Origin: Rubrivivax sp.
GTDB lineage: Bacteria > Pseudomonadota > Gammaproteobacteria > Burkholderiales > Burkholderiaceae_C
Length of the DNA: 64,000 nucleotides
Assembly (NCBI GenBank): GCA_030653505.1
Contig: JAURZK010000109.1
Coordinates: forward strand, 1-64,000
Reading direction: 5' to 3'
Shown here: piece after piece, positions 1 to 8,863 of the stretch
Layout: each line of letters starts with the position of its first letter
Position numbering within the stretch: the stretch's first letter is position 1
The notes under the pieces: model-generated
What the model saw: only the letters and a program-made list of their open reading frames with translations
Told to the model about the DNA's origin: nothing
The model's database searches: none
Translations under genes and position numbers: made by a program

Positions 1-985
1 TGGGCGGGATGCCCAGGGTCAGCATCGGGATGAAGCTGGTCTGCGCACCGGCGTTGTTGGCGCTCTCGGGGCCGGCCACGCCGCGGATGTTGCCCTGGCC
101 GAAAGGCACTTCGCCCGGGCGCATCTTCATCTTCTTTTCGAGCGTGTAGGCGGCAAAGGACGAGAGCAATGCGCCGCCACCCGGCAGCACACCCAGGATG
201 GAACCCAGTGCGGTGCCGCGCAGCACGGCCGGGAAGCCGTCCAGGAAGTCCTGCTTGGTCGGCCAAAGGCCCTTCACGTCCTTGGTGAAGACCTCGCGCT
301 GCTCTTCCGGGCGGCCCAGGTTGGAGATGATCTCGCCAAAGCCGAAGACCCCCATCGCGATGGCCACGAAGCTGATGCCGTCGGTGAGCTCGGGCACGTC
401 GAAGCTGTACCGCGGCACGCCCGAGATGACGTCGGTGTTGATCTGCCCGAGCAAGAGGCCCAGGATGATCATCGCGATGGCCTTGACCAGCGATCCCGAG
501 GCCAGCACCACCGCGCCGATGAGGCCCAGCACCATCAGGCTGAAGTATTCGGCAGGGCCGAACTTGAAGGCCAGTTCGGTGAGCGGCGGCGCGAAGGCCG
601 CGACGATCAGCGTGGCCACGCTGCCGGCGAAAAAACTGCCCAGGCCGGCTGCGGCCAGGGCAGAACCGGCGCGGCCCTTGCGCGCCATCGCGTAACCGTC
701 GATGGCGGTCACCACCGAGGCACTTTCGCCCGGCACGTTGATCAGGATGGCGGTGGTGGATCCGCCGTACTGCGCGCCGTAGTAGATGCCGGCCAGCATG
801 ATGAGCGCCGGCGTGGCGTCCAGCGCGTAGATGCTGGGCAGCAGCATCGCGATGGTGGCCACCGGGCCCAGACCCGGCAGCACGCCGATGAGGGTGCCCA
901 GCAAGGCGCCGGCAAACGCGTAGAGCAGGTTCTGGAGCGTGAAGGCGACGCCGAGGCCGAGCGCGAGGTTGTCGAGTAGTTCCAT
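1..985 (-). CDS. tctA: TctA, tripartite tricarboxylate transporter large permease (3' end outside window)
   Basis: This is the large membrane subunit of a TTT-family secondary transporter, which takes up carboxylates delivered by a periplasmic TctC/Bug receptor. About 328 residues are visible of a family norm near 500, so the C-terminal third lies beyond the window edge. The N-terminus (MELLDNLALGLGVAFTLQN) and the glycine-rich GTLIGVLPGLGPVAT and YYGAQYGGSTTAILIN segments are typical of TctA, and the rest is strongly hydrophobic. The ATG lies 13 bp after the tctB stop, so the two form an operon. The ORF track does not list this frame because it runs off the edge. Confidence 0.93.
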   Translation of the reverse strand, partial: MELLDNLALGLGVAFTLQNLLYAFAGALLGTLIGVLPGLGPVATIAMLLPSIYALDATPALIMLAGIYYGAQYGGSTTAILINVPGESASVVTAIDGYAMARKGRAGSALAAAGLGSFFAGSVATLIVAAFAPPLTELAFKFGPAEYFSLMVLGLIGAVVLASGSLVKAIAMIILGLLLGQINTDVISGVPRYSFDVPELTDGISFVAIAMGVFGFGEIISNLGRPEEQREVFTKDVKGLWPTKQDFLDGFPAVLRGTALGSILGVLPGGGALLSSFAAYTLEKKMKMRPGEVPFGQGNIRGVAGPESANNAGAQTSFIPMLTLGIPP

Positions 986-998
986 GTGATGCTCCGGC

Positions 999-1460
999 TC
1001 AGCCCAGGAAATCCGGCCACAGCGGGATGATCAGCCCCAGGCCCTTGATGAAGATGGCCCACGAACCGACCGTGAGAACGATGCAGTTGATCAACACTTC
1101 CTTGATGCGGAATTCGCCACTGGCCATGCTGCCGACGGCAATCAGCATCGGCAGCGCCGTGGCCATGCCGACGTGTGGGATCAGCAGACCAAAGAGCACG
1201 ACCGCCCCGAGGATGATGACGCCCTGCTTGAGCGGCCACGGGCCGATCTTGTCGCCGCCCAGGACCTCGAAGGTCAGCGCCTTGAAGAGGATGATGGCGC
1301 CGAGGATGGCCATGAGGACACCCAGCCCGAACGGGAAGTAGGCAGGCCCGGGTCGCGCCGAACTGCCGAAGCTGTAAGACGTGGCACCCCAGGCGAAGCC
1401 GACGCCCACGGCAATGAACATCAGGCCGGACCAGAAGTCCTTTTCGCTGCGTATCTTCAA
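999..1460 (-). CDS. tctB: TctB, tripartite tricarboxylate transporter small permease
   Basis: This is the small four-helix membrane subunit that pairs with TctA. Hydrophobic stretches such as FWSGLMFIAVGVGFAWG, FGLGVLMAILGAIILF and a long segment around VVLFGLLIPHVGMATALPML fit the usual arrangement, and 153 residues is normal for the family. The ORF track starts at 1547, but the upstream residues are Arg/Pro-rich and not TctB-like. A TTG codon at 1460 has GAGGAG seven bases upstream and begins the conserved part (LKIRSEKDFWSG), so a TTG start is proposed. It is followed directly by tctA. No tctC is adjacent on this side; an orphan tctC lies near 33.4 kb. Confidence 0.88.
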   Translation of the reverse strand: MKIRSEKDFWSGLMFIAVGVGFAWGATSYSFGSSARPGPAYFPFGLGVLMAILGAIILFKALTFEVLGGDKIGPWPLKQGVIILGAVVLFGLLIPHVGMATALPMLIAVGSMASGEFRIKEVLINCIVLTVGSWAIFIKGLGLIIPLWPDFLG

Positions 1461-1678
1461 ACCCAGTCTCCTCGTTTTCCGCGGCGGCGTGGCGCCCCTC
1501 GTGTGTGCCGACACCGTGCACAGGCCCCGACATGTCCCCATGAACAACGGGGCCGAGGGCCTTCTGCGGCGAGATTCTAGGGACGCAAGTCGCCATCCCC
1601 TGTGTGGTTTCCACGTAAGGCGCCTTCAGCCACGCCGTCGCTCGGCGGGCCTGCGACGGGACGCGCCGGTGCGGCCGC

Positions 1679-3571
1679 TCAGGCGTTCAGCGCGGGCGTG
1701 CTGCGCAGCACTTCTTCCAGCGTCGTCTGGCCCTCGGCGACCTTCATCGCGCCGGCCAGGCGCAGCGGGCGCATGCCGTCGCGCACCGCCTGCTTGCGCA
1801 GCGCGGTGGCGTCGAGGTCGGGGTGCACGGCGGCACGCGTGGCTTCGCTCATCAGCAGCAGTTCGTACAGGCCCGCGCGGCCGCGGTAGCCGGTGTGGCG
1901 GCACTCCAGGCAGCCCACAGCCTTGTAGGGCCGCACGCCACCCGACAGGCGCCAGGGCCGCACTGCTTCGTCCAGCGTCTCGCGGGTGATACTGTCGTCG
2001 CGCACCTTGCAGGCCGGGCACAGCGTGCGCGCCAGGCGCTGCGCCAGTACGCCGATGACGGTGGCGCTGATGAGGTAGCCCGGCACGCCCAGATCGGCCA
2101 GCCGCGTGACAGCGCCCACCGCATCGTTGGTGTGCAGGGTGCTGAAGACGAGGTGGCCGGTGAGCGCGGCCTGGATCGCCATCTCGGCCGTGGCCAGGTC
2201 GCGGATCTCGCCGACCATGATGATGTCCGGGTCCTGCCGCATCAGCGCGCGCAGGCCCTCGGTGAAGCCCATGTCGATGGCCGGCTGCACCTGCGTCTGG
2301 TTGAAGGCCGGCTCGATCATCTCGATCGGGTCTTCGATGGTGCAGACGTTGACTTCTTCGGTGGCCAGGCTCTTGAGCGTGCTGTAGAGCGTGGTCGTCT
2401 TGCCGCTGCCGGTGGGGCCGGTGACGAGGATGATGCCGTGGGGGCGCTTGATGAGCTCCTGCCACGCCTGCGCCTCGGTGGCGCCGAAGCCCAGCGCCGA
2501 CAGGCCCTTGATGGTCGCTTCGGGGTCGAAGATGCGCATCACCATCTTCTCGCCGAAGGCGGTGGGCAGCGTCGACAGGCGCATTTCCACTTCGCCGCCG
2601 GCGCCGTCCACACCGTCGGGGCGGCGCGTCTTGATGCGGCCGTCGAGTGGGCGGCGCTTTTCCACCACGTCCATGCGGCCCAGCAGCTTGATGCGCGATG
2701 TCATCGCGCTCATCACCGTCAGCGGCACCTGGTAGACGGTGTGCAGCACGCCGTCGATGCGGAAGCGGATGGCCCCCTTGTCGCGCCGCGGCTCGAGGTG
2801 GATGTCGCTGGCGCGCTGGTCGAATGCGTACTGCCACAGCCAGTCGACCACCTGCACCACGCCCTGGTCGTTGGCGTCCAGCGCCTTGCTGCTCTTGCCC
2901 AGTTCCACCAGCTGCTCGAAGCTGGCGGTGGCGGCGTTTTCGCCGCTCTTCTGCGCCGCACGCACGTTGCGCGCCAGGGCGTAGAACTCGGTGGTGTAGC
3001 GGCGCACGTCGTCGGGGTTGGCCACCACCAGGCGCACGTGGCGGCGCGTGTGGCTCTCGATCTCGGCCACCCAGCCGATGTCGAAGGGCTCGGCGGTGGC
3101 GATGGTCACTTCGCTGGGCGAGACGGTGACCGGCAAGGCACGGCGCAGCTCCGCGTACTGCACGCTCATCACGTCGGCGACACGGCCGACGTCGACACGC
3201 AGCGGGTCGATGCGCAGGTAGGGCAGCCCGCTGCGCTCGGCCAGCCATTCGGTGAGCGCCTCGGTGTCGAGAACCTTGCCGGTGTGCTGGTGCGACAGGC
3301 CCGCGGCACCGAGGCGCACCAGCGCGTGCAGGCTGGACGCACCGGCGCGGAAGCGCGCGCCCACGCGCTCGGCGTCCTCGGCGCTTATCCAGCCGTCGGC
3401 GTGCAGCCAGCCCAGCAGCTGCGGCCATTCGAGCCGGCCCTTGGGCGCCAGGCCCAGCGTCGGTGGCACCGAAGCCAGCACCGAGGGCCCGGCAGCGGTG
3501 GACGCTGCAGCATCGGCCGTCGCGGAAGCCGTGCGGGTGGTCGTGGGGGCGGCGGGCTTGGACCGGGTCAT
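1679..3571 (-). CDS. GspE/PilB-family secretion or pilus assembly ATPase
   Basis: This is a cytoplasmic hexameric ATPase of the kind that powers type II secretion or type IV pilus assembly. The N-terminal region resembles the T2SSE N-domain. The Walker A motif GPTGSGKTT lies near residue 385, followed by a Walker B and His-box region (IIMVGEIRDLATAEMAIQAA), and a zinc tetracysteine pair CPAC/CLEC lies near residues 519 and 555. Length (630 aa) fits GspE or PilB. The ATG at 3571 is chosen because upstream codons overlap the preceding gene and are not ATPase-like. No other gsp or pil genes are adjacent, so its machine cannot be named from context. The Ala/Thr-rich N-terminal 35 residues are low complexity. 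Confidence 0.88.
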   Translation of the reverse strand: MTRSKPAAPTTTRTASATADAAASTAAGPSVLASVPPTLGLAPKGRLEWPQLLGWLHADGWISAEDAERVGARFRAGASSLHALVRLGAAGLSHQHTGKVLDTEALTEWLAERSGLPYLRIDPLRVDVGRVADVMSVQYAELRRALPVTVSPSEVTIATAEPFDIGWVAEIESHTRRHVRLVVANPDDVRRYTTEFYALARNVRAAQKSGENAATASFEQLVELGKSSKALDANDQGVVQVVDWLWQYAFDQRASDIHLEPRRDKGAIRFRIDGVLHTVYQVPLTVMSAMTSRIKLLGRMDVVEKRRPLDGRIKTRRPDGVDGAGGEVEMRLSTLPTAFGEKMVMRIFDPEATIKGLSALGFGATEAQAWQELIKRPHGIILVTGPTGSGKTTTLYSTLKSLATEEVNVCTIEDPIEMIEPAFNQTQVQPAIDMGFTEGLRALMRQDPDIIMVGEIRDLATAEMAIQAALTGHLVFSTLHTNDAVGAVTRLADLGVPGYLISATVIGVLAQRLARTLCPACKVRDDSITRETLDEAVRPWRLSGGVRPYKAVGCLECRHTGYRGRAGLYELLLMSEATRAAVHPDLDATALRKQAVRDGMRPLRLAGAMKVAEGQTTLEEVLRSTPALNA

Positions 3572-3612
3572 GCGGCGTTGCTCGGGACAGGCGGGTGGGT
3601 GGGCACGGCCGT

Positions 3613-4410
3613 TCAGGCAGCGGACGCGGCGGGCAGATCCAGCGGCCGGTAAGGCCGCACCATGCGCAGCCACTTACGCGCCGGCAGCCCCAGGGCCCCG
3701 AACCGCGCTTCGATGAGCGCCGCGCGCGCCGCCAGGACCTCGCGCTCGGGCACCTCGACACCACGCCCGGCCACCACCACCGTGTTGCCTTCGCGCGTGG
3801 GGCGCAGGCTCCACACCTGATGGTTGCCGAACGCAGCGGCAATGCGACCGATGCTGCCATGGAAACTGGCGTGCCTGCCGAAGAGATTGACGCTCATCAG
3901 CCCCCCTTCTTCGAGCACCGCGCGACAGGCGGCGTAGAAATCTTCGCTGTCGAGCACCGGTGCGGCGGCCTCCTCGTCGTAGAGGTCGACGTGCAGCAGG
4001 CGCACGCTGGCGGGTTCGGCCTGCGCCAGCCAGTCGGCCGCATCGCCGCGAACCACCTCGGCCGCCGCGGGCAGGTGGAACCAGGCGGCATTGACATCGA
4101 TGACCTGCGGGTTGATCTCGACCACTGTGGTGGCCATCTTCAGCTGGGCCGTGGTGAAGCGTGTGATGGCCCCGGCGCCCAGCCCCAGCTGCACGGCCTG
4201 GCCTTCGCCCAGTTGCTCGCTGGGCAGCCACAGCAGGCTGGCGAGCATGCGCTGCACGTAGTCGATCTCCACCATCTGCGGCTTCCTGATGCGCATGCCG
4301 CCCTGGATCCAGATCGAGTCGAGGTGCAGGTAGCGCACGCCGTCGTGTTCCGACAGTGTCACCGCCGGCTGGCTGCGTGCGCGGGTCTTGCCTTTCGGCG
4401 GCGTCGTCAT
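3613..4410 (-). CDS. Spermidine synthase-family protein (SAM-dependent fold)
   Basis: The 265-residue protein has the Rossmann core of polyamine aminopropyltransferases. A nucleotide loop LGLGAGAITRF is followed by VVEINPQVIDVNAAW, which holds the acidic residue that usually contacts the SAM-type cofactor, then DAADWLAQ and LLHVDLYDEEAAAP in the catalytic region. It lacks a recognisable N-terminal substrate domain, so it may be a spermidine synthase-like methyltransferase rather than a true SpeE. The ATG overlaps the stop of the upstream glycosylase gene as ATGA, and the gene is last in a three-gene overlapping run with the glycosylase and TatD. Confidence 0.78.
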   Translation of the reverse strand: MTTPPKGKTRARSQPAVTLSEHDGVRYLHLDSIWIQGGMRIRKPQMVEIDYVQRMLASLLWLPSEQLGEGQAVQLGLGAGAITRFTTAQLKMATTVVEINPQVIDVNAAWFHLPAAAEVVRGDAADWLAQAEPASVRLLHVDLYDEEAAAPVLDSEDFYAACRAVLEEGGLMSVNLFGRHASFHGSIGRIAAAFGNHQVWSLRPTREGNTVVVAGRGVEVPEREVLAARAALIEARFGALGLPARKWLRMVRPYRPLDLPAASAA

Positions 4411-4913
4411 GGGTTCAACAATCCTGCTTGTTCGAAGGCGGCACGCCAGGCGCCCAGCTTGCGTTCGAAGGACCAGCTGGCGTTGGCCGGGCTGGTGGAT
4501 GGCAGGCGCAGCACGGGGTAGCCCAGAGCGGCGACATAGCGCATCGCACGCGCCGACTCGCCGCCGTTGTGCACCACCAGACGCAGCGCCGGGGCACGAC
4601 GGCGCAGGCCGGCGAGGTCGTTGACCTCGGCATCTTCGATGGCCTGGTCGAGGCTGCCCTGGCGCCGGCAGCTGGCGTAGATGTCCCACAGCCCCAGGCC
4701 GCGACGGCGGACCTGCGCCAGACGCTGGCGGTAGGGCAGCGCCACCAGGTCGACACCCCACAGCGCACCCAGCAGCGGCCAGAAGTGGTTGCGCGGGTGG
4801 CCGTAGTACTGCTGCGCCTGCAACGAGGCCACGCCGGGAAAGCTGCCCAGCACCAGCAGCCGCGTGCTGCGCGACAGCACCGGCGGCAGGCCGACCAGCC
4901 GCTCCCCGTTCAC
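4407..4913 (-). CDS. Hypoxanthine (deoxyinosine) DNA glycosylase, UDG superfamily family 6 type
   Basis: A 168-residue uracil-DNA-glycosylase-fold protein. Motifs GSFPG near residue 25, QQYYGHPRNHFWPLLG near 40 and LPSTSPANA near the end match the family of DNA-deoxyinosine glycosylases that remove deaminated adenine. The Asn of the HPRNHFW motif is the family's characteristic active-site position. The start is GTG at 4913, overlapping the TatD stop as GTGA, and its own stop overlaps the next ATG. A DNA-damage glycosylase translated together with the TatD nuclease suggests a shared nucleic-acid repair role, but that link is inference. Confidence 0.85.
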   Translation of the reverse strand: MNGERLVGLPPVLSRSTRLLVLGSFPGVASLQAQQYYGHPRNHFWPLLGALWGVDLVALPYRQRLAQVRRRGLGLWDIYASCRRQGSLDQAIEDAEVNDLAGLRRRAPALRLVVHNGGESARAMRYVAALGYPVLRLPSTSPANASWSFERKLGAWRAAFEQAGLLNP

Positions 4914-5734
4914 GCCAGCGCCGCCAGCCGCGGCAGCGCGGCGCGTGTGTTGACGCCGGTGATGCGCGCCGTCTCATCCACCGTCCAGCCGCGCAACGCG
5001 GCCAGCACGGCGCCGATGCGGGGCAGTTCGGCAGGCTCGTTGCGGCCCTGCGCCTGGCCTTCGCGCCGCGCCTCGGCGCTGCGGTACAGCCACTGCGGCG
5101 GGATGTCGGGCGCGTCGGTCTCCAGCACCAGGGCGGTCTCGGGCAGGGTCCGGGCCAGCTTGCGGATCTGCAATGCGCGTTCGTAGCTGAGCGTGCCGCC
5201 GAAGCCGAGCCTGAAGCCCAATGCGACGAAGGCCGCCGCCTGCACTGCGCTGCCGTTGAAGGCGTGGGCGATGCCGCCGGGCACGGTGCAACGCCGCAGC
5301 CCGGCCAGCAGGCCGTCGGCAGAGCGCCGCACGTGCAGGATGACGGGCAGGCCGGCATCACACGCCAGTTGCAGCTGGGCGCGGTAGAAGCGATCCTGGC
5401 GTGCGCGATCGGTGCCCTGAACGAAGTGGTCCAACCCGATCTCACCCACCGCCACCAGGCGCGGGTCGTCGCGGCGGGCCTGCAGCGCAGCGGCCAGGCG
5501 TTCCAGGTCGGCGTCTTCGGCGCGGTCAACGTACAAGGGATGGATGCCCAGCGCGTAGGCGGCGTCGTAGCGGTGCGCAAGCTCGCGCACAGCGTCGAAG
5601 TTCGCCACCGCCACCGCAGGCAGCACCAGGCCGCACACGCCCGCCGCGCGGGCACGCTGCACCACGTCGGCGCGGTCGGCGTCGAACTCGGCGGCGTCGA
5701 GATGGCAGTGGCTGTCGGTCCAGGTGGGGCCCAT
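4910..5734 (-). CDS. tatD: TatD-family metal-dependent deoxyribonuclease
   Basis: This is a 274-residue TIM-barrel amidohydrolase of the TatD 3'-5' exonuclease family. The metal and active-site motifs are all present: TDSHCHLDA at the N-terminus, AVGEIGLD mid-protein, ILHVRRS, and LETDAPDIPPQWLY toward the end. The ORF track merges it with upstream codons, but the ATG at 5734 starts exactly at the conserved MGPTWTDSHCH. It is the first gene of the overlapping TatD-glycosylase-SpeE-like run. The gene diverges from the S1C protease, with an 86-bp gap that should hold both promoters. Confidence 0.9.
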   Translation of the reverse strand: MGPTWTDSHCHLDAAEFDADRADVVQRARAAGVCGLVLPAVAVANFDAVRELAHRYDAAYALGIHPLYVDRAEDADLERLAAALQARRDDPRLVAVGEIGLDHFVQGTDRARQDRFYRAQLQLACDAGLPVILHVRRSADGLLAGLRRCTVPGGIAHAFNGSAVQAAAFVALGFRLGFGGTLSYERALQIRKLARTLPETALVLETDAPDIPPQWLYRSAEARREGQAQGRNEPAELPRIGAVLAALRGWTVDETARITGVNTRAALPRLAALA

Positions 5735-5820
5735 GCCGCGATGATGCCCTGGCTGGGCAGGCGGCCGCTGCACCGCTGCCCGCAACGTGATACCGTGCTT
5801 TTCGCCATGCCCCGTACGCC

Positions 5821-6783
5821 ATGAAGAAGGCCCCGCTGTACAGCCGTTCCCCGCGCCGCGCCGCGCCGACGGCCGCGGAATCGCCTGCGGCTGCCGACGC
5901 CGCAGCCGGGCCCGCGCCGGCCGCGCAGCACGCAGCCGGCACCACACTCCGCAAGACGGGGGCGCGTGCCTCCCGGCTGAATGCCGCGTTGTGGGCCGCC
6001 GGGGGTGCCCTGCTCACGGCGGTGCTGATGCTCGGTCTGCTGCAGCTGCGCCCAGGACAGCGGCCCATTACCCAGGACGACATCGACACCGCCGTGCGGC
6101 AGTCGCTCGAGAAGGAACCCCTGCCCTCTGCCGCAGCCAAGGCCTACGAGGCCATATTGCCCTCGGTGGTGCGTGTCGTCGGCCTGATGGACGACAAGGA
6201 CGACGGCGAGGACAAGCCCGAACAGCGCGCGATGGAGCGCAGCCTGGGCACCGGCGTGGTGATCATCGACAACGGCACCATCCTCACCAACCTGCACGTG
6301 GTCACCGGTGCCAGGAAGATCCGCGTGCGCTTCGCCAACGGCCACGAGAGCGACGCCACGATGGTCGGCGCCCAGCCCGAGAACGACCTCGCCGTGCTGC
6401 GCGCCGAAAGCCTGCCCGACGACCTCGAAGCCGCCACCATGCGCAGCACGGGCGACCTGCGGCCGGGCGACCATGTCATCGCAGTCGGCCACCCCTTCGG
6501 CATCGGGCCTTCGGTGAGTTACGGCGTCGTCTCGGGGCTGAAGCGCCAGTTCCGTTCACCCGACGGCGACAAGCCGGACGAGAAGCCGCTGTCCAACCTG
6601 ATCCAGTTCGACGCCGCGGCCAATCCCGGCAACAGCGGCGGGCCGCTGGTCACGATGGACGGCCAGGTGGTGGGCGTCGTCACCGCGATCCTGAACCCGT
6701 CGGAACAGCGCACCTTCATCGGCATCGGCTTCGCGGTGCCGATCGAGAATGCCGCCAACGCCGCCGGCATGCCACCGTTCTGA
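5821..6783 (+). CDS. Membrane-anchored S1C trypsin-like serine protease without a PDZ domain
   Basis: The protein has a 53-residue Pro/Ala-rich cytoplasmic leader and one membrane helix (about 54-75). A DegS/HtrA-like protease domain follows in the periplasm. The catalytic triad is visible: His159 in TNLHVV, Asp189 in ENDLAVL and Ser272 in GNSGGPL. The chain ends about 40 residues after the serine motif, so the PDZ domain found in DegP and DegS is missing. It stands 33 bp upstream of the MoxR gene and could be co-transcribed with it. Whether it acts in envelope stress signalling is unknown; only the protease assignment is firm. Confidence 0.88.
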   Translation: MKKAPLYSRSPRRAAPTAAESPAAADAAAGPAPAAQHAAGTTLRKTGARASRLNAALWAAGGALLTAVLMLGLLQLRPGQRPITQDDIDTAVRQSLEKEPLPSAAAKAYEAILPSVVRVVGLMDDKDDGEDKPEQRAMERSLGTGVVIIDNGTILTNLHVVTGARKIRVRFANGHESDATMVGAQPENDLAVLRAESLPDDLEAATMRSTGDLRPGDHVIAVGHPFGIGPSVSYGVVSGLKRQFRSPDGDKPDEKPLSNLIQFDAAANPGNSGGPLVTMDGQVVGVVTAILNPSEQRTFIGIGFAVPIENAANAAGMPPF

Positions 6784-6816
6784 TGCCGCCACCGCGCGAC
6801 CCCGAGGAAACCTTCC

Positions 6817-7800
6817 ATGTCCGAGCACGCCGAGTCCACCGCCACGCTGATGGAGCGCATCCTCTACGAGGTCAAGCGTGTCGTCGTCGGGCAGGACCGC
6901 TTCCTGGAACGTGTGCTGGTGGCCATGTTGGCGCAAGGCCACCTGCTGGTGGAAGGTGTGCCGGGGCTGGCCAAGACGCTGACCGTCAAGACACTCGCGC
7001 GCACCGTGCGCGGCAGCTTCAAGCGCATCCAGTTCACGCCCGACCTCGTGCCTTCCGACCTGGTCGGCACACGCATCTACAACCAGAAGAGCGGCGAGTT
7101 CGGCACCAGCCTGGGGCCCGTGTTCGCCAACCTGCTGCTCGCCGACGAGATCAACCGTGCACCGGCCAAGGTGCAGAGCGCGCTGCTCGAAGTGATGCAG
7201 GAACGCCAGGTGACGATCGCCGGTGAGACGCACAAGGTGCCCGACCCCTTCGTCGTCATGGCCACGCAGAACCCGATCGAGACCGAAGGCACGTATCCGT
7301 TGCCCGAGGCCCAGGTCGACCGCTTCATGATCAAGGTGCTGGTGGACTACCCCACCGACGAGGAAGAGTTCGTCATCGCCGAACGTGTCACCGGCGCACC
7401 GGTCGACATCAACGCCGTGGCCGACACGCACCAGCTGGCCGCGCTGCAGCGTGAATGCCGCGCCGTGTTCTGCGACCCCTCGCTGATGCAGTACGCGGTG
7501 AAGCTGGTGGGCGCGACGCGCCGGCCCGCGAAGTACGACATGGCCGATCTGGCCAAGTACCTCACCTACGGCTGCAGCCCGCGCGCCACCATCGGCCTCA
7601 TCGAGGGCGCCAAGGCGCTGGCGATGATGCGCGGCCGCAGGTACGTGCTGCCCGAGGACATGGTCGACCTCGTGCCGGACGTGTTCAGGCATCGGCTGGT
7701 GCTGAGCTACGAGGCGCTGGCCGAGAACGTCACACCCGATGCGCTGGTGCAGCGGCTGCTGAAGAAGCTGCCCCCACCCGACAAGCCCCTGCAGTCATGA
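6817..7800 (+). CDS. MoxR-family AAA+ ATPase
   Basis: This is a 327-residue AAA+ protein of the MoxR group, which acts as a chaperone-like partner for VWA-domain proteins. Walker A is GVPGLAKT at residues 47-54, and Walker B plus adjacent motifs read LLADEINRAPAKVQSALLEVMQE near 110. The sensor region MATQNPIETEGTYPLPEAQ and the C-terminal lid RRYVLPEDMVDLVPDV are typical. It is followed by DUF58 and VWA genes in the usual MoxR-DUF58-BatA order. The 100-bp gap before the DUF58 gene contains a GC-rich repeat. Confidence 0.94.
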   Translation: MSEHAESTATLMERILYEVKRVVVGQDRFLERVLVAMLAQGHLLVEGVPGLAKTLTVKTLARTVRGSFKRIQFTPDLVPSDLVGTRIYNQKSGEFGTSLGPVFANLLLADEINRAPAKVQSALLEVMQERQVTIAGETHKVPDPFVVMATQNPIETEGTYPLPEAQVDRFMIKVLVDYPTDEEEFVIAERVTGAPVDINAVADTHQLAALQRECRAVFCDPSLMQYAVKLVGATRRPAKYDMADLAKYLTYGCSPRATIGLIEGAKALAMMRGRRYVLPEDMVDLVPDVFRHRLVLSYEALAENVTPDALVQRLLKKLPPPDKPLQS

Positions 7801-7801
7801 A

Positions 7802-7840
7802 GCCCCCAGGCTCACTTCGTTCGCCACCCTCCAGGGGGGC
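7802..7840. repeat. Intergenic GC-rich repeat, copy A
   Basis: A 39-bp element begins GCCCCC, ends GGGGGGC and encloses a GCTC/TTCGC core. It closely resembles an element at 23998-24036 in ends, core order and length, and weaker similarity (CGGCGCGGC...GCCGG) continues about 40 bp further. Both copies follow a stop codon directly. It looks like a dispersed intergenic repeat that can form a hairpin. Confidence 0.6.
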
Positions 7841-7900
7841 ACTTGCTGCGGCGCGGCGGCGCCGGCGCCGCGCAAGACCTTGGTCAAAGGCCGAGGCGCG

Positions 7901-8863
7901 ATGAGCGAGGCCGCAGCCCCACCCGACCAGCTGCTGCGCGAGCTGGAGTGGACGGTGATCCGCAAGCTCGACGGTCTGCTGCAGGGCGACTACCGCACGC
8001 TGTGGCGGGGTGCGGGTGTCGACCTCGCCGACCTGCGTGAGTACCAGGCCCACGACGACGTGCGCCACATCGACTGGAACGTCACCGCACGGCTGCAGCA
8101 ACCCTACGTGCGCCAGTTCCACGAAGACCGCGACATGAACGCCTGGTTCCTGCTCGACCTGTCGGGCAGCGTCGACTTCGGCAGCGCCGACACCACCAAG
8201 CTGAACGTTTCGGCGGGCTTCGTGGCCACGCTGGCGCGTGTCATCACGCGGCATGGCAACCGGGTCGGCGCCCTGCTCTACGGCAGCGCGGTCCACGGCA
8301 TGATGCCGCCGCGGGCCAGCCGGCTGCATGTGCTGGAACTGCTGCAGCGCATGCGCGCACCGCAGGTGAAGCAGCCGCCCGGCACCGCCACGGTGCTGGC
8401 CGACCTGCTGCAGGCCGCCGACGGCCTGATCAAGCGGCGTGGCCTGATCTTCGTGGTGTCCGACTTCATCAGCCAACCCGGCTGGGAAGATGCACTCGCA
8501 CGCCTGGCGCGCCGCCACGACGTCGTCGCGGTGCGCCTGTGGGATCCCCTGGAGATGGCGCTGCCCGACGTCGGCCTCATGACCCTGGAAGATGCCGAGA
8601 CCGGCGAGCAGGTCTTCGTCGACGGCTCCGACCCTGCCTTCCGCGAGCGCTACGCCGCCATCGCCGAGGAGCAGGAGCGTGTGCTGATGGACAGCCTGGC
8701 CCACAGCGGCGCCGACGTGCTGGAACTGGCCACCGACGACGACATGCTCGAGACCCTGATGCGCTTTGCCGATCTGCGCCGCCAGCGCGCGCGACTGAAG
8801 GTGCCGCTGCGCTTTCCTGCCACGCCGCGACGCGCCGCATTCATCTCGGAGGCCGCGCCATGA
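7901..8863 (+). CDS. DUF58 domain protein (MoxR partner)
   Basis: A 320-residue DUF58 protein with the signature REYQAHDDVRHIDWN at about 47-61 and a VWA-like DLSGS metal site at 86-90. The ORF track extends seven codons upstream, but ATG at 7901 is the first in-frame ATG that fits the family. DUF58 proteins accompany MoxR ATPases and VWA proteins, and their biochemical role is still poorly defined. The stop overlaps the next ATG (ATGA), which couples it to the VWA gene. Confidence 0.9.
   Translation: MSEAAAPPDQLLRELEWTVIRKLDGLLQGDYRTLWRGAGVDLADLREYQAHDDVRHIDWNVTARLQQPYVRQFHEDRDMNAWFLLDLSGSVDFGSADTTKLNVSAGFVATLARVITRHGNRVGALLYGSAVHGMMPPRASRLHVLELLQRMRAPQVKQPPGTATVLADLLQAADGLIKRRGLIFVVSDFISQPGWEDALARLARRHDVVAVRLWDPLEMALPDVGLMTLEDAETGEQVFVDGSDPAFRERYAAIAEEQERVLMDSLAHSGADVLELATDDDMLETLMRFADLRRQRARLKVPLRFPATPRRAAFISEAAP

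Noticed and set aside
1823-3652. A 609-residue ORF antisense to the GspE ATPase
   Set aside because: It is His/Ala/Arg-rich without domain signatures, and the opposite strand carries all the GspE motifs. Long antisense ORFs are expected at this GC content.
3613-6492. A 959-residue minus-strand ORF spanning five genes
   Set aside because: Only its 3' end (3613-4410) is spermidine-synthase-like. The rest is antisense to the protease and out of frame with TatD and the glycosylase.
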